Below, piece by piece: positions 28,250 through 36,100 of a DNA stretch of 64,000 bases. The translations under genes were made by a program, and so were the position numbers. Every line of letters starts with the position of its first letter. The first letter of the stretch is position 1. Source of the DNA: Ureibacillus thermophilus (lineage in GTDB: Bacteria > Bacillota > Bacilli > Bacillales_A > Planococcaceae); contig NZ_CP036528.1 of the NCBI RefSeq assembly GCF_004331915.1, forward strand, positions 1,487,733 through 1,551,732. Reading direction: 5' to 3'. The notes beneath the pieces are model-generated. The model did no database searches. It worked only from the letters and a program-made list of their open reading frames with translations, and had not been told where the DNA came from.

Positions 28250-28552
28250 ATGAAAACAATGACTACAGAAGAATTAATCAATTTATTGGATGCTAATGAG
28301 GACTTGAATATTATTGACGTTCGGGAAGATTTTGAAGTTGCTAATGGCATGATTCCTGGAGCAGTACATATTCCCCTTGGCTCCATTCCTGAACGCATGA
28401 ATGAATTAGATCCGTCAAAACAATACATTATCGTATGCCGGTCTGGAAACCGCAGCGGGAAAGCTTGCGAATTTTTGGAAGCCAATGGATTTAATGTAGT
28501 CAACCTTGAAGGCGGTATGTTGGAATACGACGGAGAGTTGGAATTTAAATAA
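28250..28552 (+). CDS. Rhodanese-domain protein
   Basis: 100-residue single rhodanese domain with the active-site loop C-R-S-G-N-R-S-G (Cys63), and the preceding DVRED and NGMIPGAVHIP signatures. Such proteins carry sulfane sulfur as a persulfide and hand it on in sulfur transfer. GGAGGG lies upstream of the ATG at 28250. A TATAAT at 28209-28214 may be its -10. The physiological partner is unknown; the next gene is a PLP enzyme of sulfur amino acid type, which may or may not be related. Confidence 0.87.
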   Translation: MKTMTTEELINLLDANEDLNIIDVREDFEVANGMIPGAVHIPLGSIPERMNELDPSKQYIIVCRSGNRSGKACEFLEANGFNVVNLEGGMLEYDGELEFK

Positions 28553-28747
28553 TATAAATGAGAAGGGGTTCTTCACAGGACTCCGCTTTTTTTATGGAAT
28601 TGGATGGACATTCGCTATTCGAAATTTCCTGCATAAGTTTAAAATGGATTTTGAAAAAACCATCCCTTACAATACAGTTGACTCCTAACAACGAATTGAT
28701 AAGATGATATAGGATAAACAGTAAGATTTTAGACAGGAGTATTCGAA

Positions 28748-29998
28748 ATGTTTGTATCAAACTTAAAACCGGAAATCGTAGAACTTGCAAAAAAAATAGA
28801 AGAAAAAATAAAACCGTACATTGAAAAAGTGGAAGAAACAGCTTTTTTCAATCAGCAAAAAGTATTAACAGCCTTCCGAAAACATCAAGTAAGCGACTTT
28901 CATTTGAATCCATCCACTGGCTACGGCTATGACGATGAAGGACGAGATACGCTAGAGCGGGTATATGCGGAAGTATTTGGTGCAGAAAGCGCCCTTGTTA
29001 GAAGCCAAATCATCTCCGGAACCCATGCCATCACCTTAAGCTTATTCGGCGTGCTTCGTCCGGGAGATGAACTCATCTATATAACAGGGAAACCTTACGA
29101 TACCCTTCAATCCATTGTCGATGGAGGAGAAAAAGATACAGGTTCTTTAAAAGATTTTGGCATCCGCTATCGGCATATCGACTTAATTAACGATCGGGAA
29201 ATCGATTGGGAAGGCGTCCAAAAAGCCATCAATGAAAACACAAAAATGATAGCCATTCAGCGTTCAAAAGGTTATGCCACTAGACCATCCTTTACCATTG
29301 AACAAATTCGCGAAATGTGTGAAAAAGTGCGGGAAATCAAGAAAGATGTCGTCATTTTTGTGGACAATTGCTATGGGGAGTTTGTGGAAAAGCTTGAACC
29401 AATCGAAGTTGGAGCGGATTTAATGGCAGGCTCTCTCATTAAAAATCCGGGGGGAGGTCTTGCAAAAACGGGCGGTTACATCGCTGGAAGAGCCGATTTA
29501 GTGGAAAAATGCGCCTTTCGGATGACGAGCCCAGGAATTGGTGCAGAAGCAGGCGCTTCATTAAATACGCTGATCGATTTTTATCAAGGATTTTTCTTAG
29601 CGCCTCATGTAGTTGCTCAAAGTTTGAAAGGAGCAATTTTCACTTCTGCGATGCTGGAAGAGGTGGGAATGAAAACAACTCCTCACTATACGGAATACCG
29701 CACCGATTTAATCCAGACCGTTTCATTCCAAACGGCAGAGCAAATGGTTGCCTTTTGCCAAGAAATCCAAGCAGCTTCTCCAATCAACGCCCACTATGCG
29801 CCTGTGCCATCCTATATGCCTGGTTATGAAGATGATGTCATTATGGCTGCAGGCACCTTTGTGCAAGGCTCCAGCATCGAACTGACAGCTGACGGCCCAA
29901 TCCGTCCGCCGTATACTGCATACGTGCAGGGAGGATTAACTTACGAACACGTGAAATATGCGGTTTGCAGCGCGGTTCAAAAACTGAAATTTTCTTAA
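28748..29998 (+). CDS. ynbB: PLP-dependent methionine gamma-lyase-like protein YnbB
   Basis: 416 residues, Cys/Met-metabolism PLP fold of the YnbB family, sometimes annotated as aluminium-resistance protein. The PLP lysine is K232 in S-L-I-K-N-P-G-G-G. The N-terminal DFHLNPSTGYGYDDEGRDTLE and TSPGIGAEAG are typical. Known members are predicted C-S lyases, but the substrate is not established. In Bacillus the gene stands between hfq/hflX and glnRA. Here hflX is absent and a cobamide gene set intervenes before glnR. Confidence 0.87.
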   Translation: MFVSNLKPEIVELAKKIEEKIKPYIEKVEETAFFNQQKVLTAFRKHQVSDFHLNPSTGYGYDDEGRDTLERVYAEVFGAESALVRSQIISGTHAITLSLFGVLRPGDELIYITGKPYDTLQSIVDGGEKDTGSLKDFGIRYRHIDLINDREIDWEGVQKAINENTKMIAIQRSKGYATRPSFTIEQIREMCEKVREIKKDVVIFVDNCYGEFVEKLEPIEVGADLMAGSLIKNPGGGLAKTGGYIAGRADLVEKCAFRMTSPGIGAEAGASLNTLIDFYQGFFLAPHVVAQSLKGAIFTSAMLEEVGMKTTPHYTEYRTDLIQTVSFQTAEQMVAFCQEIQAASPINAHYAPVPSYMPGYEDDVIMAAGTFVQGSSIELTADGPIRPPYTAYVQGGLTYEHVKYAVCSAVQKLKFS

Positions 29999-30028
29999 AG
30001 CCGTTCAACTTGAGCTGCTTTTTCTTTA
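29997..30028 (+). terminator. Terminator overlapping the ynbB stop
   Basis: AAAGCCGTTC and GAGCTGCTTT pair with one mismatch and one G-U across a short loop, followed by TTCTTT. Confidence 0.5.
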
Positions 30029-30133
30029 GAGTCTGAGAATCAACTGTCATCATGGACGCCAAAAAATTTTGGCTCGCACCATACTATTATTTGTGTTAAC
30101 GTACATATAGAGTTTACAAAAAGAGGGAAAATC

Positions 30134-30808
30134 ATGATAACACTCAACTCTATCAAATATTATGGAGAATATATCGCCATTGAGGCAGAAAAACCGCTTC
30201 GCACCATCAGTACGGCCATCCACAACGCAGGTTATGGATATTATCAATATTTTATTAATCGAACTGTTGACCCGACTTATAATCCATCAGATGCCCATGA
30301 AGAAATGAAGCAATTTCTTCAGTCGAAAGGGTTTCCTTTGGACAAAACCGTTGCCATGATGACCGCGGTTGATATGAAATTTGCCTTTTCGCGCTTTTAC
30401 CATGACGGGGATACTTCCATCCTATTGCTCGTTACAGCAGGATTAAATAATGCAGTGGATGTGACGAACGCTTACAACGATTCCTCCGATCCTTCAATCG
30501 GTACAATCAATATTTTTATTTTGATTAACGGCCGTTTGACGGATGAGGCATTGATTCAAGCCATGTGCTGCGCAGTGGAAGCGAAAACGAAAGTGCTCTC
30601 TGAAAAACAAATACTTGACAAAACCACCGGAACAATTGCGACAGGCACTTCCACCGACAGCATTTGCATTGCTTCCACACAAAATGGGGAGTTTCATCAA
30701 TATGGAGGTTCCATTACAAAAGTAGGTTCCCTTATTGGAAAAGGATTATATGAAACGTTAAGTGAAGCCGTTGATGAATATATCGCTTTTAAGAAAGGAA
30801 CATCATAA
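30134..30808 (+). CDS. cbiZ: Adenosylcobinamide amidohydrolase CbiZ
   Basis: 224 residues, CbiZ family: TAGLNNAVDVTNAY, TINIFILINGRLTDEAL, AVEAKTKVL and ATGTSTDS are the diagnostic blocks. CbiZ removes the aminopropanol side chain of adenosylcobinamide to give adenosylcobyric acid, so that incomplete corrinoids can be remodelled. It is followed immediately by cbiB, which re-attaches the side chain. No cobalamin riboswitch could be recognised in the 135 bases upstream. Confidence 0.9.
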   Translation: MITLNSIKYYGEYIAIEAEKPLRTISTAIHNAGYGYYQYFINRTVDPTYNPSDAHEEMKQFLQSKGFPLDKTVAMMTAVDMKFAFSRFYHDGDTSILLLVTAGLNNAVDVTNAYNDSSDPSIGTINIFILINGRLTDEALIQAMCCAVEAKTKVLSEKQILDKTTGTIATGTSTDSICIASTQNGEFHQYGGSITKVGSLIGKGLYETLSEAVDEYIAFKKGTS

Positions 30809-30809
30809 C

Positions 30810-31763
30810 ATGACCATCCTAGCTGTAATCATCGGGCAATTGCTGGATCTTATCATCGGCGATCCTCCAAAAATGCCTCATCCCATTCGATGGATCGGCT
30901 CTTTTATTCGCTTTCTTACAACGAAATTGAATCATGGATCTCATCGATTTTTTAAAGGTGCTGTCACGGCTATTCTCGTAGTATCGACTGCTGCCGTCAC
31001 GACGTTTTTGATCGTTTATGTGTCCTATGGAATTCATGTGATGGTGGGCATTATCGTGGAAGGAATTTTAATCGGAGTTGGACTAGCCCAAAGAAGCTTA
31101 AAGGAAGCGGCGATGGAAGTTTATGTAGCCTTAGAAAAAGGAGATCTGAAAGAAGCAAGAAAAAAGTTATCGTGGATTGTCGGACGGGATACGGAACATT
31201 TAAATGAACCGGAAATCGTGCGCGGTGTCGTGGAAACGGTTTCTGAAAATACAAGCGATGGGGTGACGGCTCCATTATTTTATGCATGCCTTTTTGGTGC
31301 AACAGGTTTATGGACATATAAAGCCATTAATACATTGGATTCCATGATTGGCTATAAAAATGAGGAGTATATGGAATTCGGAAAATTCAGCGCAAGGCTC
31401 GATGATATAGCCAATTTCATTCCAAGCAGACTGACAGGATTTATCATATTATGTTTCACGAAAAATAAAACAAATCGACCGTTGAAAGAACGCTTTCGTT
31501 TATGGCTAGAGGATGCGAAAAAGCATCCAAGTCCCAACAGCGGCTATTTGGAAGCAGCAACAAGTTATCAATTGGGCATCCGTCTTGGAGGCTACAACTC
31601 TTATCAAGGCATTCCATCTTTTCGGGCATATATGGGAATCGCCGATGTTCCATTGGAAGCCGAACATATAAAAGAAACAATTCGGCAAATGCTCATTGCG
31701 TCCTTTTTGTTTACCATCTTAATCGGGGGTGTCATCGTTGCAATATCCATCCCATGGAGCTAA
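30810..31763 (+). CDS. cbiB: Adenosylcobinamide-phosphate synthase CbiB
   Basis: 317-residue membrane protein, CbiB/CobD family. The N-terminal QLLDLIIGDPPKMPHPIRWIG and the GRDTEHLNEPEIVRGVVETVSEN block are signatures. It condenses adenosylcobyric acid with aminopropanol phosphate. ATG at 30810 is one base beyond the cbiZ stop and is preceded by AAAGGA. It overlaps the next gene by about 26 bases. Confidence 0.93.
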   Translation: MTILAVIIGQLLDLIIGDPPKMPHPIRWIGSFIRFLTTKLNHGSHRFFKGAVTAILVVSTAAVTTFLIVYVSYGIHVMVGIIVEGILIGVGLAQRSLKEAAMEVYVALEKGDLKEARKKLSWIVGRDTEHLNEPEIVRGVVETVSENTSDGVTAPLFYACLFGATGLWTYKAINTLDSMIGYKNEEYMEFGKFSARLDDIANFIPSRLTGFIILCFTKNKTNRPLKERFRLWLEDAKKHPSPNSGYLEAATSYQLGIRLGGYNSYQGIPSFRAYMGIADVPLEAEHIKETIRQMLIASFLFTILIGGVIVAISIPWS

Positions 31764-32814
31764 TTACCAAACTCTTTACGAACGTTTTCAAATTCCGATG
31801 CCAGAAAAAGTATACGATTTAAGCGAAAATGTAAATGCTTTCGGTTTTCCTGCGGCGATAAAAGAAAAATGGCATCAATTGCTGCGCCATATTATGACTT
31901 ATCCCCATCCAGAAGCTGAACCGTTGCGAACGCTTTTGGCACAGAAACATCATGTCAAACGGGAAAACCTTCTCATCGGCAACGGGGCTGCTGAATTATT
32001 GACTTTTTTTGCCGGGAGATTTACAAATCAAAAAGTGATCATTGTACATCCAACCTTTTCGGAATATAAAACAACCCTTGAAGCTCAAAAAGCAAAATTG
32101 GTGGAACTGGCCGTGGAAAACATTACTGCCTATCAGCTCCCAATTGAGCAAATCAAAAAACAGATGAAGGATGCAGCCTGCCTTTATTTATGCAACCCTA
32201 ATAATCCCACAGGCTCCCTCATCCCAAAGAAAACGATTGAAGAACTGCTGATTTTTGGGAAAGCTTTGGGATGTGAAATTTTGGTGGATGAAGCCTTTAT
32301 GGATTGGACTGATGAAACTCAATCGGCCATACCGCTGATTGAATGGTATCCGAATTTAACCGTTTTAAGGTCCATGACGAAAATGTATGGCATTGCAGGC
32401 ATTCGGTTGGGCTATTTCATTGGACGGAAAGAACTGGTGGAGGAATTAAACGATAAGCTTCCCCATTGGCATGTTAATGCGTTGGCCATTGAAGTTGGCA
32501 AATGGTGTTTGGAAGATGAAGCATTCCGGCATGAAAGCATTGCAAAACACGCTGAGATAAAAGCTCGTCTTGAACACTATTTACTTGAGAAACAATGCAT
32601 CATCACGAACAGCGCAACGAACTTTCTATGCTTTCAGCTGAAAGAACCGGAAAAGACGCAGGACTTTTATTTTGATTGTCTTCGAAAAGGCGTAGTGTTG
32701 CGGCATACAGAAAACTTCTACGGCATGGATGGCAAGTGGCTCCGAATCGGCATTAAGAAAGCAGAAGCGATGGAGAAATTTCAACAAATAATGGATGAAT
32801 GGTATGGACAATAA
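31738..32814 (+). CDS. cobD: Threonine-phosphate decarboxylase-like aminotransferase CobD
   Basis: 358-residue fold-type-I PLP enzyme close to HisC. The N-terminal Y-P-S-H-G-A-N-Y motif favours L-threonine-O-3-phosphate decarboxylase, as in the B12 pathway, over histidinol-phosphate aminotransferase. The PLP lysine is K215 in S-M-T-K-M-Y-G, and NPNNPTGSL is conserved. It would make the aminopropanol phosphate that CbiB uses. TTG at 31738 lies seven bases after GGGGGTG; the GTG at 31729 overlaps that site. Overlaps both neighbours, indicating tight coupling. Confidence 0.87.
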   Translation: MQYPSHGANYQTLYERFQIPMPEKVYDLSENVNAFGFPAAIKEKWHQLLRHIMTYPHPEAEPLRTLLAQKHHVKRENLLIGNGAAELLTFFAGRFTNQKVIIVHPTFSEYKTTLEAQKAKLVELAVENITAYQLPIEQIKKQMKDAACLYLCNPNNPTGSLIPKKTIEELLIFGKALGCEILVDEAFMDWTDETQSAIPLIEWYPNLTVLRSMTKMYGIAGIRLGYFIGRKELVEELNDKLPHWHVNALAIEVGKWCLEDEAFRHESIAKHAEIKARLEHYLLEKQCIITNSATNFLCFQLKEPEKTQDFYFDCLRKGVVLRHTENFYGMDGKWLRIGIKKAEAMEKFQQIMDEWYGQ

Positions 32815-33415
32815 ATTAGAACTTTTTTTCGTGCGCCATGGGGAAACGGAATGGAATCGGGAAGGGCGATTGCAAGGCTGGCTTGATTCCCCGTTAACAC
32901 CGAATGGCATCAGACAAATCAACCGTTTAAAGGAACAATTAAAAGAAATCTGTTTTGATGCGGCTTTTTCCAGTACTTCCGAAAGGGCATTTCACACGGC
33001 CCAATTATTAGCGGGATATGATTTAACGATTAAAAAAGATGAAAGATTATTGGAAATTCATTTAGGCAGCTGGCAGGGAAAACGGATTGTCGATATAGAA
33101 ACATTCGACGCTGAAAGATATGCCCATTATTGCCATCAGCCTGAAAAATACATTCCTGATACAGGCGAAAGCTTTCAACAAGTCATCCAAAGAATGAACA
33201 ACTTTCTAGAATATTGTGAAAGCAGCTTCAGCGAGGGGAAAATTTTAGTAATATCCCATGGCGTCGCCATAAGGGCACTCATTATATCCATTTTGCAGCT
33301 GCCCATAAACCATATTTGGGACTTTGAGATTGATGGAGCCAGTGTGACAAAAATTGTCTCTTTCAAAAAACAAAGAATGATTGAGTATATCGGCAAAACC
33401 GATTTTCTTGAATAA
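32804..33415 (+). CDS. cobC: Histidine-phosphatase family protein, probable alpha-ribazole phosphatase CobC
   Basis: 203 residues of the phosphoglycerate-mutase-like superfamily. FFVRHGETEWN carries the phospho-histidine (H12), LQGWLDSPLT follows, and a second catalytic SHGVAIRAL is near the C-terminus. The family is broad; the alpha-ribazole-5'-phosphate phosphatase role is inferred from its position as last gene of the cobamide set. Overlaps the end of cobD. An ATG nine bases earlier is an alternative start. Confidence 0.78.
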   Translation: MDNKLELFFVRHGETEWNREGRLQGWLDSPLTPNGIRQINRLKEQLKEICFDAAFSSTSERAFHTAQLLAGYDLTIKKDERLLEIHLGSWQGKRIVDIETFDAERYAHYCHQPEKYIPDTGESFQQVIQRMNNFLEYCESSFSEGKILVISHGVAIRALIISILQLPINHIWDFEIDGASVTKIVSFKKQRMIEYIGKTDFLE

Positions 33416-33416
33416 G

Positions 33417-33464
33417 ACAACTCCATAGAAAAATATATTGAATTAGATCATCAAATGGAGTTGT
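33417..33464 (+). repeat. 10-base inverted repeat covering the ribosome site of the next gene
   Basis: ACAACTCCAT (33417-33426) and ATGGAGTTGT (33455-33464) are perfect inverse complements. The second arm contains the GGAG that should serve the ATG at 33469. There is no T run, so it does not look like a terminator. Confidence 0.65.
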
Positions 33465-33468
33465 TGCC

Positions 33469-34083
33469 ATGTACGGCCATCATGTAAGTCTTGTTTTAAA
33501 ACATTTTGCCTTGATGTGGGCACTATCGGCGCTCAGTTTTATATTGGCGGTATTTCTTCCTTCTTCCATTGTTCTTGTGGTTTCTATTATAGATATCCTT
33601 TTCCTGCTTGTTGTTCGATTCGTCCGAAATTTGGTTATCGCCGAAGTTTTCTTGTATATGATCCCATTTTTTACAGGGATGTTGTTCTTTTGGCTGGCGC
33701 AGTTTGTCATTAGCATTGGAACAGCATTTCTATACTCTATTTTCATTGGAACAGCGATTCTTTTTATTTTCCTTGCTCTATTGGGATTGAAAATGCTCCT
33801 GTATATGACAGATGGAGCAGCCTATATTGCGGCAAGTTTACTGATTCTCGTTTTCTTTGTTTTTATTTATTTTTTCATTCCTTATAAGAGCATCATTTAT
33901 TTATTGCTTTCATGTTTCCTAGTGTTGGCCTTAGTGCTTTTTACAGTTCATCATTTTAACTTGATTCGAAAACATTATGTAAGGGAGAATGAAGTGATCA
34001 ATACCGCCCTCAGGTTATATTTGTCTTTTATCAATATCTTGTTCTTTTCATTGGAATTTCTAACCGGATACAAAAGAAGATAG
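33469..34083 (+). CDS. Bax-inhibitor-1-like multi-spanning membrane protein
   Basis: 204 residues, almost wholly hydrophobic, with about six to seven membrane segments. The C-terminal stretch RLYLSFINILFFSLEFLTG resembles the conserved end of the TMBIM/Bax inhibitor-1 family (Y-L-D-F-I-N), but the aspartate of that motif is replaced by serine. Assignment is therefore to a divergent member. Family members are calcium-leak or stress-related channels; no role can be assigned here. Between cobC and glnR, with a hairpin over its ribosome site and a terminator behind. Confidence 0.65.
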   Translation: MYGHHVSLVLKHFALMWALSALSFILAVFLPSSIVLVVSIIDILFLLVVRFVRNLVIAEVFLYMIPFFTGMLFFWLAQFVISIGTAFLYSIFIGTAILFIFLALLGLKMLLYMTDGAAYIAASLLILVFFVFIYFFIPYKSIIYLLLSCFLVLALVLFTVHHFNLIRKHYVRENEVINTALRLYLSFINILFFSLEFLTGYKRR

Positions 34084-34088
34084 AGTAT

Positions 34089-34139
34089 TAGAAAAAACTG
34101 TAGAAATGAACAGATTAATTTTCTGCAGTTTTTTCTTTT
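34089..34139 (+). terminator. Terminator before glnR
   Basis: GAAAAAACTGTAGAAA (34091-34106) pairs with TTTCTGCAGTTTTTTC (34120-34135) with one mismatch, followed by T-rich sequence. Confidence 0.8.
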
Positions 34140-34214
34140 GGTTAAAACGCAAAAAAGAAAAATATTTCATGGAAAAATGCAGAAAATTTTTCGTTCATAC
34201 AATTCTTTTGATTA

Positions 34215-34231
34215 TGTAAGGTTTCCTTACA
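34215..34231 (+). promoter_or_regulatory. GlnR/TnrA operator
   Basis: TGTAAGGTTTCCTTACA is a perfect TGTNA-N7-TNACA site. It lies five bases upstream of the glnR -35, the position of the autoregulatory operator in Bacillus. Confidence 0.92.
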
Positions 34232-34236
34232 TAACA

Positions 34237-34265
34237 TTGACAAACAAGATGACAGATAGTAAAAT
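34237..34265 (+). promoter_or_regulatory. glnRA promoter
   Basis: TTGACA (34237-34242), 17-base spacer, TAAAAT (34260-34265). Confidence 0.85.
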
Positions 34266-34288
34266 GAACTTCATTGGAGGGGAGTGAC

Positions 34289-34684
34289 ATGACATATCGG
34301 ACAAGCGAAATTCGAAAATCAATGCCGTTATTGCCTATAGGAACGGTCATTCAATTAACAGACTTGACTGCACGGCAAATTCGCTATTACGAGGAGCAAG
34401 GTTTAATTTGCCCTCATCGTACAGAAGGCAATCAGCGAATGTTTTCTTTAAATGATGTAGATTTGCTTTTAGAAATTAAAGATTTGCTTGAACAAGGGTT
34501 GAATATAGCGGGGATAAAAAAGGTTTTTGAGATGAAAAAAGAGGCAAAATTAGAAAGAAAGTTGGATAAAGAACTTTCTGAGGAAAAAATCCGCAGCATT
34601 TTGCGGGAGGAAATGAAAATTGCCCAATCCCGTTCCCAAAAACCTTCGCTTAGATATGCAGATGTTACTCGATATTACCAATAA
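34289..34684 (+). CDS. glnR: Nitrogen repressor GlnR (MerR family)
   Basis: 131 residues. The N-terminal MerR-type winged helix is clear (LTARQIRYYEEQGLICPHRT). A short C-terminal tail should respond to feedback-inhibited glutamine synthetase, as known in Bacillus. ATG at 34289 follows GGAGGGGAG. It represses its own operon through the site at 34215-34231. glnA begins 22 bases after its stop. Confidence 0.95.
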   Translation: MTYRTSEIRKSMPLLPIGTVIQLTDLTARQIRYYEEQGLICPHRTEGNQRMFSLNDVDLLLEIKDLLEQGLNIAGIKKVFEMKKEAKLERKLDKELSEEKIRSILREEMKIAQSRSQKPSLRYADVTRYYQ

Positions 34685-34706
34685 TAACAAATAGGAGAGT
34701 GGAATT

Positions 34707-36041
34707 GTGGGTCGATACACAAAAGAAGACATCTATCGATTAGTGGAAGAAAAGGAAGTAAAATTCATCCGACTACAATTTACAGATATTTTAGGAACCA
34801 TTAAAAACGTAGAAATCCCTGTAAGCCAATTAGATAAAGCGCTGGACAATAAAATGATGTTCGATGGTTCATCCATTGAAGGTTTTGTGCGCATTGAAGA
34901 ATCCGATATGTACCTATACCCAGATTTCGATACATTTATGGTCTTCCCTTGGACAACAGGAAAAGGAAAAGTGGCTCGCTTTATTTGCGATATATATACT
35001 GCTGATGGGGAGCCGTTCTTAGGCGACCCTCGCACAAATTTAAAACGTGTATTAAAAGAAATGGAAGCAATGGGCTTTACACATTTTAATTTAGGGCCGG
35101 AACCAGAATTCTTCTTATTTAAATTAGATGAAAACGGAGAACCGACTCTTGAAGTGAACGACCATGGAGGCTATTTTGACTTAGCCCCAACGGACCTAGG
35201 GGAAAACTGCCGCCGCGATATCGTCCTTGAATTGGAAGAAATGGGCTTTGAAGTGGAAGCTTCCCACCATGAAGTGGCGCCAGGCCAACATGAAATTGAC
35301 TTCAAATACGCGGATGTTATTACAGCTTGCGACAATATTCAAACTTTCAAATTAGTGGTGAAAACCATTGCCCGCAAACATGGTTTACACGCAACATTTA
35401 TGCCGAAGCCATTATTTGGCGAAGCCGGTTCAGGAATGCACTGCAACGTTTCTTTATTCAAAGGAAATGAAAATGCCTTCTTTGATCCAAACACTGAACT
35501 TGGATTATCTGAAACAGCAATGCAATTTATGGCTGGTTTGTTAAAACATGTGCAAAGTTTTACTGCCATTACAAACCCTACAGTGAACTCATATAAACGT
35601 TTAGTTCCGGGTTTTGAAGCGCCTGTATATGTTGCTTGGTCTGCCCAAAACCGTTCGCCGTTGATTCGCGTTCCAGCGTCCCGTGGTGTGTCAACACGTC
35701 TTGAAGTGCGTTCTGTTGACCCATCTGCAAACCCATATTTAGCGATGGCGGTTATTTTAGCTGCTGGTTTGGATGGGATTAAAAACAAATTAACTCCACC
35801 AGCTCCAATTAACCGAAACATTTATGTGATGACGGAAGAGGAACGCCGCGAAAACGGAATTGAAAACTTGCCTGCACAGCTCGATGATGCTCTTCGTTTG
35901 CTTGAAAAAGATGAAGTGGTGAAAAACGCACTTGGACCACACATCTATCAAAACTTTAAAGAAGCGAAGGAAATCGAATTCGAAATGTACCGCTCCACAG
36001 TTCACCCGTGGGAGAGAGAGCATTATTTGAAAATGTATTAA
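34707..36041 (+). CDS. glnA: Glutamine synthetase type I
   Basis: 444 residues, the GSI-alpha length of Firmicutes. [13 protein letters not shown]-type N-terminus, [10 protein letters not shown], the glutamate/ammonia loop region [17 protein letters not shown] and the C-terminal EREHYLKMY are present. It makes glutamine from glutamate and ammonia, and in its feedback-inhibited form controls GlnR and TnrA. GTG start after AGGAGAGTGG. Ends in a terminator shared with the convergent pilus genes. Confidence 0.97.
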   Translation: MGRYTKEDIYRLVEEKEVKFIRLQFTDILGTIKNVEIPVSQLDKALDNKMMFDGSSIEGFVRIEESDMYLYPDFDTFMVFPWTTGKGKVARFICDIYTADGEPFLGDPRTNLKRVLKEMEAMGFTHFNLGPEPEFFLFKLDENGEPTLEVNDHGGYFDLAPTDLGENCRRDIVLELEEMGFEVEASHHEVAPGQHEIDFKYADVITACDNIQTFKLVVKTIARKHGLHATFMPKPLFGEAGSGMHCNVSLFKGNENAFFDPNTELGLSETAMQFMAGLLKHVQSFTAITNPTVNSYKRLVPGFEAPVYVAWSAQNRSPLIRVPASRGVSTRLEVRSVDPSANPYLAMAVILAAGLDGIKNKLTPPAPINRNIYVMTEEERRENGIENLPAQLDDALRLLEKDEVVKNALGPHIYQNFKEAKEIEFEMYRSTVHPWEREHYLKMY

Positions 36042-36057
36042 TTAGTTAAGTATACAA

Positions 36058-36096
36058 ACACAGCAGCCTTAGAATTATCTATTGGCTGCTGTTTTA
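36058..36096. terminator. Bidirectional terminator between glnA and the minor pilin operon
   Basis: ACAGCAGCC (36060-36068) pairs with GGCTGCTGT (36084-36092). T-rich on the plus side, and the minus side also reads into a T-containing stretch. Confidence 0.75.
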
Positions 36097-36100
36097 CATT

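Noticed and set aside
28553-28747. Terminator or RNA element between the rhodanese gene and ynbB
   Set aside because: A T7 run is present at about 28588, but no stable stem could be drawn before it.
30000-30133. Cobalamin riboswitch upstream of cbiZ
   Set aside because: The interval is too short, and no B12-box-like GCCACTG element or matching stems were found.
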